DNA from: Akkermansiaceae bacterium UBA3385
Lineage (GTDB): Bacteria; Verrucomicrobiota; Verrucomicrobiia; Verrucomicrobiales; Akkermansiaceae
Reading direction: 5' to 3'
DNA: 64,000 bases
Assembly: GCA_002358905.1 (NCBI GenBank)
Contig: DEPT01000010.1
Location: forward strand, 38,846 to 102,845
Part shown: positions 44,357 to 53,460 of the stretch, piece after piece
How the letters are laid out: the number at the start of each line of letters is the position of its first letter
Position numbering within the stretch: position 1 is the stretch's first letter
Position numbers and translations under genes: made by a program
Notes under the pieces: model-generated
Seen by the model: the letters and a program-made list of their open reading frames with translations, nothing else
Told to the model about the DNA's origin: nothing
Database searches by the model: none

Positions 44357-46171
44357 ATGAACTCCATTGACAACACACTCAATTCCGTCCCGTTATCTAC
44401 CAAGGAACTGCAAAAGCAGACAAACGCCAACATTCAGGCAAAGGCCAATCTAATCTGGGAAATTGCCACCCACCTGGTGGGGCTGTTCAAGCCGCATGAA
44501 TACGGCAAAGTCATTCTGCCCATGACAGTGCTGAAGCGTTTTGACGATGCACTGAAGCCCACCAAGGCGGCCGTCGTAGAGATGGCTAAAAAGCTGGACT
44601 CCCAGCAGGTGGAGGGCACTATTCGCGACGGCATTCTGTGCCGCACCTCCGGTTATGATTTTTACAACGCCAGCAATTTTGATTTTGCCAGGCTGATTGC
44701 GGATCCTGATAATGTGGAGAGCAACTTCGATGCCTATCTGAAAGGCTTCTCCTCCAATATCAAGGACATCATCGAGAATTTCGACTTTGCCAGCACCGTC
44801 AACCTGATGGTCAAGGGTGGCGTGCTCTTCCTGACCTTGCAGGAGTTCAACTCTGCCAAGGCCGATATGACCCCGGAGAAAATCACCTCTGCCGACATGG
44901 GCTACATCTTCGAAGAGCTCATCCGAAAGTTCTCCGAATCCTACGATGAACAGGCCGGTGCTCACTTCACCAGCCGCGATATCATCTATCTGATGACCGA
45001 GCTCCTGGTCGCCCCCGAAAAGACAGAGATTGTAGCCGAGGGATGCACCAAGACGGCTTACGACATGGCCATGGGCACCTCCCAGATGCTCGGCTGTCTG
45101 ACTGAGCGTCTGCAATCCATCAGCAATGAAGCCACGCTGACCTGTTTCGGCCAGGAGTTCAACCCGGAAACCTACGCTATCGCCAAGGCCGATATGCTTA
45201 TCAAGGGTGGTAACGCTTCCGGCATGAAGTTCGGCGACACGCTGAGCGAGGATGCTTTCTCCGGCTACGAGTTCGACTACATCATCTCTAACCCGCCGTT
45301 CGGCATTGACTGGAAACGCGAGAAAGCCCAAGTGGAAAGCGAGGCCAAGCAAGGCTACGACGGACGTTTCGGCCCCGGGTTGCCGGCTATTTCAGATGGT
45401 CAGCTGCTCTTCATGCTCAACGGCGTGAAGAAGATGAAGGAAGGCTCCGGCAGAATGGCTATCATTCAGAACGGCTCCTCCCTGTTTACGGGCGATGCCG
45501 GCTCCGGTGCTTCCGAGATTCGCCGCTACGTGCTCGAGGGTGACATGGTGGAGGCCATCATCCAGCTGCCCACCGACCTGTTCTATAACACCGGCATTTC
45601 CACCTACATCTGGCTGATGAGCAAGGGTAAGCCCATGCACCGCAGCGGCAAGGTGCAGTTGATTGACGCCAGCAAGTGCTTTACCAAGCGCCGCAAGAAC
45701 ATCGGCTCCAAGCGTGTGGATCTGGACGATGCCTGTATCGACCTCATCCTCTGCGCCTACGGGGAGTTCACGGATGCAATCTACGAGGAAAGCGGTCTGG
45801 TGGTAGAATCCAAGGTATTTGATAACAGCTACTTTGGTTTCACCAAGGTTACCGTCGAAACCGCACAGGTGGATGACTCCGGCAAGCCTCTGTTGAAGCG
45901 TAGTAGAAAGCAGCCGGTCAAGGGAGCTTCCGACACGGAGATTATCCCCCTGTCCGAGGATATCGAGGCCTACATGGCAAAGAATGTGCTGCCCTATAAC
46001 CCGCACGCCTACATCGACCCAGCAAAGGACAAAATCGGTTACGAAGTCCCCTTCACCCGCCTGTTCTATAAGTTCGTAGCCCCGCCGTCTTCCGATTCCA
46101 TTTTTGAGGAAATCAAGGAGCTGGAAGCAGAGGAAACCAAGCTGATGAAGGAGTTGTTCGGCCATGAATAA
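44357..46171 (+). CDS. hsdM: Type I restriction-modification methyltransferase subunit HsdM
   Basis: 604 residues. The N-terminal HsdM_N helical domain (NLIWEIATHLVGLFKPHEYG) is followed by the N6-adenine methyltransferase domain. The SAM-binding region carries AYDMAMGTSQMLGCLTER, and the catalytic motif IV is IISNPPFGIDWKRE. YDGRFGPGLPAISDGQLLFM and IQLPTDLFYNTGISTYIWLM are conserved HsdM blocks. With HsdS it methylates adenine in the two half-sites of the recognition sequence. It overlaps hsdS by 8 nt. Its codon use (GC-rich third positions) resembles hsdR but differs from hsdS. Confidence 0.96.
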   Translation: MNSIDNTLNSVPLSTKELQKQTNANIQAKANLIWEIATHLVGLFKPHEYGKVILPMTVLKRFDDALKPTKAAVVEMAKKLDSQQVEGTIRDGILCRTSGYDFYNASNFDFARLIADPDNVESNFDAYLKGFSSNIKDIIENFDFASTVNLMVKGGVLFLTLQEFNSAKADMTPEKITSADMGYIFEELIRKFSESYDEQAGAHFTSRDIIYLMTELLVAPEKTEIVAEGCTKTAYDMAMGTSQMLGCLTERLQSISNEATLTCFGQEFNPETYAIAKADMLIKGGNASGMKFGDTLSEDAFSGYEFDYIISNPPFGIDWKREKAQVESEAKQGYDGRFGPGLPAISDGQLLFMLNGVKKMKEGSGRMAIIQNGSSLFTGDAGSGASEIRRYVLEGDMVEAIIQLPTDLFYNTGISTYIWLMSKGKPMHRSGKVQLIDASKCFTKRRKNIGSKRVDLDDACIDLILCAYGEFTDAIYEESGLVVESKVFDNSYFGFTKVTVETAQVDDSGKPLLKRSRKQPVKGASDTEIIPLSEDIEAYMAKNVLPYNPHAYIDPAKDKIGYEVPFTRLFYKFVAPPSSDSIFEEIKELEAEETKLMKELFGHE

Positions 46172-47372
46172 ATGGATAAAATTGAAATATGTGGCAACTT
46201 CTTTTTCAACAGCACAGAAACAGTCTGATGTTCTTGAAAACGGAGAATATAAGGTGTACGGTGCATCTGGTTTAGTAGGATACTTGGATACGTTTGGCGC
46301 AGATACCCCATATATAGGCATTGTAAAAGACGGAGCAGGAGTAGGTCGAACAAATATTTATAATGCATATACTAGCTTGTTAGGAACCATGGCATATATT
46401 GTTCCTCGCAACCCAGATAATACCAACCTACATTTTTTACAATATGCGATTTCTGCTTTGAACCTCGGAGAAACCGCAGGAGATAAGGCCACAATACCAC
46501 ACATATACTTTTCCGTATACGGCAATAAATATATACTCAATGTTCCTGTAGACACACAGAAAAAGATTGCAACATACCTCAATCAAAAATGCGACAAGGT
46601 TAATTCCCTCATCCAGAACGTCCAGACGCAGATTGAAAAACTGAAGGCCTACAAGCAGAGCTTGGTTACCGAGGTTGTCACCAAGGGGCTTGATCCCACC
46701 GTTCCGATGAAGGATAGCGGGGTTGAGTGGTTGGGTAAATATCCTTCTCACTGGGCATACATGCCATTTGGCTATGTTCTCAAAGAGCGCGCAGAAAAAA
46801 ACAATCCCGTCGTAACCCAAGAGAGATTATCTTTGTCTATAGAACTTGGAGTTACCCTTTATGCGGAAAAAACTACAAATCTTGATAGATTTAAGGATGA
46901 TTTTTCCCAATATAAATTAGCACATGCTGGAGATTTGGTAATGAACAGCATGAATATGATTGTAGGAGCGACTGGTGTTTCTGCTTACTTTGGGTGTGTA
47001 AGTCCAGCATACTATACTTTCTACGATGAGACCGACGAGCACATTACAGCCAAATTCTGCGAATATGTATTTAGAAGTAAAACCATGTTGCGAGTCTTGC
47101 ATAGCATGGGGAAAGGCATCTATTCTATTGAAAGAGGTGATGATAGAATCAATACCTGCCGTCTAAAAGTACCTAAAGTTGACTTAAAGTCGCTGCATAT
47201 TGCTATCCCGCCGTTGGAAGAACAACGAAGCATAGTGTTACACTTAAATGAGAAAAGCAACCAAATTGACCGACTCATCTCTATCAAACAGGCTAAAATC
47301 GAAAAACTGGAGCAGTACAAGAAATCTCTCATTTACGAATACGTCACCGGGAAAAAAGAGGTAAGGTTATGA
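46164..47372 (+). CDS. hsdS: Type I restriction-modification specificity subunit HsdS
   Basis: 402 residues with two target recognition domains (about 1-135 and 195-345) separated by conserved coiled-coil spacers: TYLNQKCDKVNSLIQNVQTQ with EKLKAYKQSLVTEVVTKGLD, and the related C-terminal NQIDRLISIKQAKIEKLEQY. Each recognition domain reads one half of a bipartite DNA target. The recognition domains are distinctly AT-rich against the spacers, the usual mosaic sign of domain exchange. GGAG precedes the start, and the gene overlaps hsdM (8 nt) and the next gene (4 nt). No partial second hsdS is present in the window. Confidence 0.95.
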   Translation: MNKWIKLKYVATSFSTAQKQSDVLENGEYKVYGASGLVGYLDTFGADTPYIGIVKDGAGVGRTNIYNAYTSLLGTMAYIVPRNPDNTNLHFLQYAISALNLGETAGDKATIPHIYFSVYGNKYILNVPVDTQKKIATYLNQKCDKVNSLIQNVQTQIEKLKAYKQSLVTEVVTKGLDPTVPMKDSGVEWLGKYPSHWAYMPFGYVLKERAEKNNPVVTQERLSLSIELGVTLYAEKTTNLDRFKDDFSQYKLAHAGDLVMNSMNMIVGATGVSAYFGCVSPAYYTFYDETDEHITAKFCEYVFRSKTMLRVLHSMGKGIYSIERGDDRINTCRLKVPKVDLKSLHIAIPPLEEQRSIVLHLNEKSNQIDRLISIKQAKIEKLEQYKKSLIYEYVTGKKEVRL

Positions 47373-47905
47373 ACATACCTATAAAAATACAAACGGATGA
47401 AAATGGATACTTCGACCGTGAGTGTCCAAATGAAAACTGCCTGTATAAGTTCAAGATCAAGCTTAATGATTGGGAAAATAAGGTGTCCGATGAAGAAGTA
47501 CATTGCCCGATGTGCGGTCACGTTGATACCTCAGATAAGTGGTGGACACAGGAGCAGCTTGAACAGATACATGAGATTGCAAAACATTATGCAATAAACT
47601 ATATTCAAGGAGAGCTGGATAAGACTTTTAAGCGCATAGTTCAATCGCCTCGCAACAACAAATTCTGTAAGATAACATACAAGCCAGAAAGAAGAGTTTC
47701 ATTTATCAACAATCCCATTGGGCAGCTGCCGGAATGGGAACAAGAAATCACCTGCGAGAAATGCAGCACCACATATAGTGTTATAGGCTCCGCTTACTTC
47801 TGCCCTTGCTGTGGTTATAATTCAGCGAGTTCTTCTTTTTCAGAGTCTCTCGATACCATTGAGAAGAAACTTGCGTCTCTCTCGTGTAAAAGAGCTATAC
47901 TGTGA
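47369..47905 (+). CDS. Zinc-ribbon protein between hsdS and hsdR (5' part of a frame-broken gene)
   Basis: 178 residues as read. Two zinc ribbons are visible: RECPNENC with VHCPMCGH (about residues 18-50) and EITCEKCSTTY with YFCPCCGYN (about 128-152). GAGGTAAGG gives a good ribosome binding site, and the ATG overlaps the hsdS stop. The frame ends at 47905 soon after a (TC)4 run at 47876-47883; the +1 frame then continues for 140 residues with a HEPN-like motif. One more TC unit would join the two frames. I read this as the 5' half of one gene (about 320 residues) that is either phase-variable or recently broken. The family is not one I can name. Its slot between hsdS and hsdR is the one occupied by prrC in the Prr locus. 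Confidence 0.6.
   Translation: MNIPIKIQTDENGYFDRECPNENCLYKFKIKLNDWENKVSDEEVHCPMCGHVDTSDKWWTQEQLEQIHEIAKHYAINYIQGELDKTFKRIVQSPRNNKFCKITYKPERRVSFINNPIGQLPEWEQEITCEKCSTTYSVIGSAYFCPCCGYNSASSSFSESLDTIEKKLASLSCKRAIL
47876..47883 (+). repeat. (TC)4 dinucleotide run at the frame break
   Basis: TCTCTCTC followed by G. Insertion of one TC unit would shift the upstream zinc-ribbon frame into the downstream HEPN-like frame. Four units is short for slipped-strand switching, so a fixed mutation is equally possible. Confidence 0.5.
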
Positions 47906-47915
47906 ACTGTTCGAT

Positions 47916-48338
47916 ATGGACAAGGCTGAAACTATGTGCAGAAGCATGATTGAAGAAAGCCTTGGCGACTGTGTTTCTGCTTTTCAGAAGTTTGCAGAAC
48001 GAAGGTACGCAGAAATAACCGGAAAAAGTGTACGAGTAAATGATTTTCAGGTAATTGACAAAGGGAGTAAGCATTTCCATAATGCTGTTGGCTACGGATA
48101 TGAGAAGTGGCTTTCTAAATGTGAGCTACGTACACTGCACCTTTATTTCCAACGACGCCATTTATTCGAACACAACAACGGCATGGTGGACGAACAGTAT
48201 TTATCCAAAACTAGCGATACAAGCTATTCTATAGGTCAACGATTAATTATCAGAAAAACAGAAATTGGAGTAGTTCTGAGTTTACTGAAGAAGCTCGGTA
48301 AAGGAATCCTTTCTATTGCTCATAGCCAGGAGGCATAA
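47916..48338 (+). CDS. HEPN-like protein segment (3' part of the frame-broken gene)
   Basis: 140 residues if translated from ATG 47916; the open frame itself extends back to 47811 and overlaps the zinc-ribbon frame. The sequence is helical. Near residue 85 it has LHLYFQRRHLFEHNNGMVDE, containing R-x4-H, the catalytic motif shape of HEPN ribonucleases. A basic region follows (GQRLIIRKTEIGVVLSLLKK). No Shine-Dalgarno precedes ATG 47916, so independent translation is doubtful. The most likely original form is a single zinc-ribbon plus HEPN protein. hsdR starts one base after its stop. Confidence 0.5.
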   Translation: MDKAETMCRSMIEESLGDCVSAFQKFAERRYAEITGKSVRVNDFQVIDKGSKHFHNAVGYGYEKWLSKCELRTLHLYFQRRHLFEHNNGMVDEQYLSKTSDTSYSIGQRLIIRKTEIGVVLSLLKKLGKGILSIAHSQEA

Positions 48339-48339
48339 C

Positions 48340-51300
48340 ATGGACAAAAGCGAAAAACGATTTGAGCGGGATATAGAATCCTTTTTAATCTCCCCGGCAG
48401 GCGGCTACACCCAATTCAAGGGGCAGGATGCGGCGGGCAACTGGGTGTGCACCCGGGAACACGATGTGGCCAAGTGCATCTACATGGATGTGCTCTGTGA
48501 GTTCATCGCCAAGACCCAGCCCAAGGAATGGGCCAAGTACACCAAATACTACGGCGCCGCCGCAGCGGATAAACTGTACCACCGCTTGGAGACTACCATC
48601 TCGAATCAGGGTGTGCTGTTCGTACTCCGCAACGGCATTGAAGACATGGGCTGCAAGCTGAAGGTATGCTACTTCCAACCGGAGTCCGATTTGAACCCTG
48701 TTGATGCAGAGCGTTACGCTGCCAACATACTCGGCTGTACACGCCAGTTCCGCTACTCCACAGGCAACACCAATACCATCGACATGGTATTATCCGTCAA
48801 CGGCATCCCCGTGGTGGCACTGGAGCTGAAAAACCAGCTGACCGGGCAGAATTATGTATGCGCCATCAACCAGTACAAGGAAGACCGCAGCGCTAAGGAG
48901 TTTGCTTTCCGCCTGAATCACCGTTTCCTGGTCTACTTTGCTGTGGATCTTTACGAAGCATGGATGACCACTCAGCTGGCAGACGGCAAGACGCGTTTCC
49001 TGCCCTTTAACCAGGGCTCCAACGGTGCCGGTGTGACCGGCGGTGCAGGCAACCCGGAGAACCCGGTCGGCTACGCTACAAGCTATCTGTGGGAAGAAGT
49101 GCTTCAGCGCGACAGCCTGCTCGACCTCATTAAGCGTTTCATTTCTTTTGTGAAAGAAAAGGAGGAAGTGGTGGGCAAGAATGGAGTCAGCAAGACGGTC
49201 ACCAAGGAAAAGATGATTTTCCCGCGCTACCACCAGTACGATGTGGTGCGAAAAATCATGGCCGATGTACGCTTGAACGGTGCTGGCACCAACTATCTGA
49301 TTCAGCATTCTGCCGGGTCGGGCAAATCCAATTCCATTGCATGGATTGCGTACCGCCTGGCCTCTGTACACAATGCTCAGAACAAGGGGCTATTTGATTC
49401 CGTTATCGTCGTCACCAACCGCGTGGTGCTGGACGGCCAGCTTCAGGACACCATCAACAGCTTTGAGCACAAGGCCGGGCTGGTGGAGGCGATTGACGAC
49501 AAGAAGAACTCCCGCAACCTGGCCGATGCCATCAACGACAAGAAACGCATCATCATCTGCACTATCCAGAAGTTCCTCTTTGCCAAGAAGGATATGGAGA
49601 AATTCCGGGGACGCAATTTCGCTATCATCATCGATGAAGCCCACCAGGGGCAGAACGGAGAAAGCGCCAAATCGCTTCGCCGCAGTCTCATTGATATTGG
49701 CGTAGCTATTAAGGAATATGCCGAGGATGCCGGGATTGATGAGGATGACGTAGACCTGACAGACGAATACATCAACGCCGTTATCGGTCAGGGCAGACAC
49801 GAAAACCAGTCATTCTTTGCATTCACCGCCACCCCGAAAGCTCAGACGCTGGAATCCTTCGGCACCGTCGTCGGCAGCACCGCGGAGGGCGAGCCTATCA
49901 AGGCTCCGTTCCATGTGTATTCCATGCGTCAGGCCATTGAGGAAGGCTACATTCAGGATGTGCTGTCCAACTACGTGACGGTAAAGGAGGCGTTCCAGCT
50001 GGTTCGTGTATCGAAGGATAATCCGGAGCTCATCGAAGGCCAGGCTGCGCGTGCTCTCTTCAAATACTACAAGCAGCACGGCTATACGATTGCCCAGAAA
50101 ACGGAAATGATCATGACCAACTTCCTGGAGAACTGCCGCTACCAGATTAACGGCAAGGGCAAGGCTATGGTTGTGGCAGACAGTCGAGCCAACGCTGTGC
50201 GTTATTACCTCGCTATCAAGAAATACATCGAGGAGCACGCCGAGGAGTGTGCGGGGAGCGATGTTATGGTTGCTTTCTCCGGAGAAGTGAAGCTCGATGA
50301 CTATCCCAGCGACAAGCCGTTCACCGAAGCATCCATGAATCTGGACGAGAACGGCAAGTACATCACCACCGATAAGAAGTTCCGCAAGGCATTCCACAGC
50401 AGCCAATACAATATTCTGGTTGTTGCTAACAAGTACCAGACCGGCTTTGACGAACCGCTGCTCCACACCATGTATGTGGACAAGAAGTTGCGTGATGTGA
50501 CCGCAGTGCAGACTCTATCCCGACTGAACAGAACGACCGCAGGCAAGAACAGCACATTTGTGATGGACTTTGAGAACACCGAGCAGGATATCAAAGACGC
50601 ATTCCTGCCGTACTACGAAACCACCACGATGGAAGGCAGCACGGATGTGAACCAGGTCTACGACCTGAGGAACAAACTCGCTGAACTTACGCTCTACAAC
50701 CACGATGATGTAGAGATCTTCAATAAGTACATGAAGACTCAATCAGGCAAAGCGCAGGATGCCGGCGCTCTAGGCAGGTTGGCTGGCATGTTCCGCCCCG
50801 TCATCGCCCGCTATATGGAGTTGAACTCAGATGAGCGCTATGCCGCCCGGGACTATGTGAAAAAATTCAATAAGGCATACGCTTTTGTGACCCAGCTGGT
50901 ACGCCTTCATGATCAGGATTTGTTCAACGAATACCAGTACACGCTGCACCTCGTCCGACTCCTCCCCAAGGTAGATGATGAAACGAACGGCAATATTGAG
51001 GACAAGATCAAGCTGGAATACGCCTCTCTTGCAGAGAGTTTCCGGGGCGCAATCACTCTGAACGAAAAGCCACCCGTATTCAAGCCTACCAATCCGACAC
51101 CGCCAAAGGTTCCAGTCAAAAAGAAAGATACACTCCAGAGCATCATTGATAAGGTGAATGAACGCTTCAGCGGTAATTTCACCGATGCCGACCGAGTCAT
51201 CATCGAGGGCATTTACCAGATGTTCATGAAGGACAATGATGTGAAGAAGTTCCGCAAGTACGCCAAGGACAACAGCACAGAAATGTTTGTGCGCTCCCTG

Positions 51301-51447
51301 TTCCCGGACAAGTTCCGAGACATCGTTACCCAGTGTTTCATGGAAAACAAGACATCGTTCGATAAGCTGTTCAGCGACCCCGACTTCTACCAGAAGGTAC
51401 AGGAAGCCATGGCTCAGGAGTTGTACAAAGCTCTACGGAAAGATTGA
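48340..51447 (+). CDS. hsdR: Type I restriction endonuclease subunit HsdR
   Basis: 1035 residues from the ATG that follows a consensus AGGAGG. The N-terminal nuclease domain has the PD-(D/E)xK elements TNTIDMVLSVNGIPVVALELKNQ (in part; ExK about residue 161). The SF2 translocase has Walker A QHSAGSGKSNSIAW (about 323-331), the DEAH-like IIIDEAHQGQ (about 430), FFAFTATPKAQTLESF and the late TLSRLNRT motif VI region. The C-terminal helical domain contacts HsdM/S. It should cut unmethylated DNA after ATP-driven translocation. The upstream frame-broken gene ends one base before it. Confidence 0.96.
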   Translation: MDKSEKRFERDIESFLISPAGGYTQFKGQDAAGNWVCTREHDVAKCIYMDVLCEFIAKTQPKEWAKYTKYYGAAAADKLYHRLETTISNQGVLFVLRNGIEDMGCKLKVCYFQPESDLNPVDAERYAANILGCTRQFRYSTGNTNTIDMVLSVNGIPVVALELKNQLTGQNYVCAINQYKEDRSAKEFAFRLNHRFLVYFAVDLYEAWMTTQLADGKTRFLPFNQGSNGAGVTGGAGNPENPVGYATSYLWEEVLQRDSLLDLIKRFISFVKEKEEVVGKNGVSKTVTKEKMIFPRYHQYDVVRKIMADVRLNGAGTNYLIQHSAGSGKSNSIAWIAYRLASVHNAQNKGLFDSVIVVTNRVVLDGQLQDTINSFEHKAGLVEAIDDKKNSRNLADAINDKKRIIICTIQKFLFAKKDMEKFRGRNFAIIIDEAHQGQNGESAKSLRRSLIDIGVAIKEYAEDAGIDEDDVDLTDEYINAVIGQGRHENQSFFAFTATPKAQTLESFGTVVGSTAEGEPIKAPFHVYSMRQAIEEGYIQDVLSNYVTVKEAFQLVRVSKDNPELIEGQAARALFKYYKQHGYTIAQKTEMIMTNFLENCRYQINGKGKAMVVADSRANAVRYYLAIKKYIEEHAEECAGSDVMVAFSGEVKLDDYPSDKPFTEASMNLDENGKYITTDKKFRKAFHSSQYNILVVANKYQTGFDEPLLHTMYVDKKLRDVTAVQTLSRLNRTTAGKNSTFVMDFENTEQDIKDAFLPYYETTTMEGSTDVNQVYDLRNKLAELTLYNHDDVEIFNKYMKTQSGKAQDAGALGRLAGMFRPVIARYMELNSDERYAARDYVKKFNKAYAFVTQLVRLHDQDLFNEYQYTLHLVRLLPKVDDETNGNIEDKIKLEYASLAESFRGAITLNEKPPVFKPTNPTPPKVPVKKKDTLQSIIDKVNERFSGNFTDADRVIIEGIYQMFMKDNDVKKFRKYAKDNSTEMFVRSLFPDKFRDIVTQCFMENKTSFDKLFSDPDFYQKVQEAMAQELYKALRKD

Positions 51448-51543
51448 GCACTCACAAAAAACAGCAAGGAAAGCATAACATCAACATGATCCTGCAAAAA
51501 ACTTTCCATTCGGACTCAGCTAAATCAAATTTCTTTTCCCGTA

Positions 51544-51571
51544 TTGAAACTCATTCTACTCAACTTACATA
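51544..51571 (+). promoter_or_regulatory. Promoter of the Sel1-repeat gene, leaderless
   Basis: TTGAAA (51544-51549), 16 bp, TACATA (51566-51571), ending 5 nt before ATG 51577. Two non-coding stretches with A-runs precede it after hsdR. Confidence 0.5.
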
Positions 51572-51576
51572 TCCCT

Positions 51577-52755
51577 ATGAAACCGAACAAAACAAACAGG
51601 CTACGAGAAACAAATAATCCTCGTGCTTACGAGGCTCTATTGCATGGTGCAAAATGTGAACGAGAAGGTGATCTCATCAGAGCTGAATGCTGGTATAAAA
51701 TAGCATCTCGTGAAGGCTCTATACAAGGGCACGCTTCTCTTAAACGGTTACAAAACAAAAGGATTCCTAATTCTATAACCGCCAGGGACACCATAGAATA
51801 TCAACGTAATCTAAACAGAGCTAACTCCATAGATAAAAAAGAGAAAATAGCCCCAAGTTTAAGTATTCCTAAAGAAGAAGAGCGCATTCTAGTCGAAAAT
51901 CTTTCACCTGGTCAGGCCTCAAAATTCAAGCAGCCACACGGCCCCAATCAGCCGGCAGGCAAGACTGACCATCAATCAGCAGACCCTCCGAAAAAAACAA
52001 GCAAAATTTCTACACTTGAGAAACAGGCAGAGAATGGTGATTTAAATGCACAGTTTGAGCTTGGTCAATACTACGAAAAGAAAGGGAAAAAGCAACAGGC
52101 GTACAAATGGTATAAGAAGGTTGCTGAACAGGGCCATGCAAATGCTAAGTTCCGGCTTGGGGTGTTACATCTTGAAATAGCAATCAGATACATGCAGAAT
52201 GCGGCAAGTCAGAGCCACGCACAGGCTGTGCAAGAACTGGAGAGACTAACGAAACCAGTAAAAATGTCTATTCCCATTGGTGCACTGCAACATATCTGGC
52301 TGCATGATACAGAGGAGGATGAACAATTCAGCGTATCCAGAATTAACAGACAGACGCACAAAACAGGCATAGGCTACCCAGCCGGGACTTCATACCAGGC
52401 TCAGGATTTTTCTGCTTATGAGATGGTGGTAGGGAAAGAAGCAAAGGGACAAGAGGAGGAGAACAAGAAAGCAGATGCCGGTTTACTCCGCGTTTGGATG
52501 GAACAGCACAGCTCTATGGAGGGCTGTGTGGACACCGACATAGCAGATGGGGTAACGGGAAATCAAGGCAACGATACGGACTCCGGCATCTGGAGAATGA
52601 AGGAAGAAGAAAAATGTGCAGAAACAGAATCCAGCGGTCATGTGCAGGTAGACGGCGAACAACATAATTTCGACATGAAGGAGGCTTCCCCAGTCTCCGG
52701 CTGCATCTGCTGCCGGTTGATTCAACGACTCAAAACTATTTTCTCAATCAAATGA
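51577..52755 (+). CDS. Sel1-repeat protein of the defence island
   Basis: 392 residues. One Sel1-like/TPR unit is near the N terminus (EREGDLIRAECWYKIASREG) and two more lie at about 145-220 (AENGDLNAQFELGQYYEKKG, KWYKKVAEQGHANAKFRLGV). Such alpha-solenoids serve as protein-interaction scaffolds. The remainder is hydrophilic and probably disordered, ending in a Cys-rich amphipathic tail (GCICCRLIQRLKTIF). No enzymatic domain is visible. Its stop overlaps the next gene's start (ATGA), so the two products are likely partners. The position directly after hsdR suggests an accessory or separate defence role, but this is inference. Confidence 0.65.
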   Translation: MKPNKTNRLRETNNPRAYEALLHGAKCEREGDLIRAECWYKIASREGSIQGHASLKRLQNKRIPNSITARDTIEYQRNLNRANSIDKKEKIAPSLSIPKEEERILVENLSPGQASKFKQPHGPNQPAGKTDHQSADPPKKTSKISTLEKQAENGDLNAQFELGQYYEKKGKKQQAYKWYKKVAEQGHANAKFRLGVLHLEIAIRYMQNAASQSHAQAVQELERLTKPVKMSIPIGALQHIWLHDTEEDEQFSVSRINRQTHKTGIGYPAGTSYQAQDFSAYEMVVGKEAKGQEEENKKADAGLLRVWMEQHSSMEGCVDTDIADGVTGNQGNDTDSGIWRMKEEEKCAETESSGHVQVDGEQHNFDMKEASPVSGCICCRLIQRLKTIFSIK

Positions 52756-53414
52756 ATACAAGCGAACAGACCTGGTTAGAGCGAGCCCGGGAGATTTACC
52801 TGAAACGCCAGGAAGAACTAATCAATAGAGCGGGGTCAACGTGGAGGATTGTTTTGTACAGGGATGGTTCAGTGGAACGAGACACTGAAGAACGCTCCAG
52901 AGTAGATATCCTGTTCGATATCCCCATACCTCAGTATTATTTCAATCTGAAATCTCGTCTGTTATTCTGCTACAATAACGGTCATGCGAATGTCATGATT
53001 CCGAAAAGGCTACGAGAAGTGAAACTCAAAGAAAGAGGGGCTAAACTACGAGGGTGGAAAAATGAAACAGGGATCACCCTGATGAATGCCTTTGTGTGCA
53101 AATCAGATGATTATCTGATTGTTTTCAGCAGAAACGCTAAGGGCTTGCAGATGGTGAAGGCCGTCAGTCTTCACCAGAAGGCCCCACACCAGAACATGGA
53201 CGCGAAGGGTAATGTATTCGTAAAAGACGCCAGCCCATATAAGTGGATGATTGTCCCAAAAGAGTTCAGACCAATTCTACTCCCCATCATCAGCCGCGAT
53301 TCATCCCCCGGAATCGAACTGAACAATTACCGGCATGCCGAACTTCTGAGAAAACTTGACCTATTTGCCTCAGATTTGAGTCCTTCCCCCATAATCAAAA
53401 AGTTTCCACAATAG
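52752..53414 (+). CDS. Unrecognised protein with faint GyrA/ParC C-terminal-domain resemblance
   Basis: 220 residues, coupled to the Sel1-repeat gene by an ATGA overlap. No established family is obvious. About residues 65-145 read LLFCYNNGHANVMIPKRLRE, then MNAFVCKSDDYLIVFSRNAK followed by a segment ending HQNMDAKGNVF. The pattern of a hydrophobic strand, NGxA, a basic linker, a second strand ending in xNxKG, and a distal Q/N-x-D/Q-x-K-G turn recalls the repeated blades of type IIA topoisomerase A-subunit C-terminal domains, which wrap DNA. If real, this is a free-standing domain without the cleavage core. The resemblance is by eye only and could be chance. Confidence 0.4.
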   Translation: MNTSEQTWLERAREIYLKRQEELINRAGSTWRIVLYRDGSVERDTEERSRVDILFDIPIPQYYFNLKSRLLFCYNNGHANVMIPKRLREVKLKERGAKLRGWKNETGITLMNAFVCKSDDYLIVFSRNAKGLQMVKAVSLHQKAPHQNMDAKGNVFVKDASPYKWMIVPKEFRPILLPIISRDSSPGIELNNYRHAELLRKLDLFASDLSPSPIIKKFPQ

Positions 53415-53460
53415 AAACGTCTTGACAATATGGAGCAAAAGAGAACCCGAAAACAGCATT

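Noticed and set aside
44357..46171. Unusual SAM-motif sequence AYDMAMGTSQML in HsdM as a sign of inactivity.
   Set aside because: As far as I recall, this GTSQML form occurs in a recognised branch of HsdM proteins, and the NPPF motif is intact, so no defect is claimed.
46164..47372. hsdS inversion system driven by the adjacent recombinase.
   Set aside because: Only one hsdS is present, with no partial copies or inverted repeats inside it.
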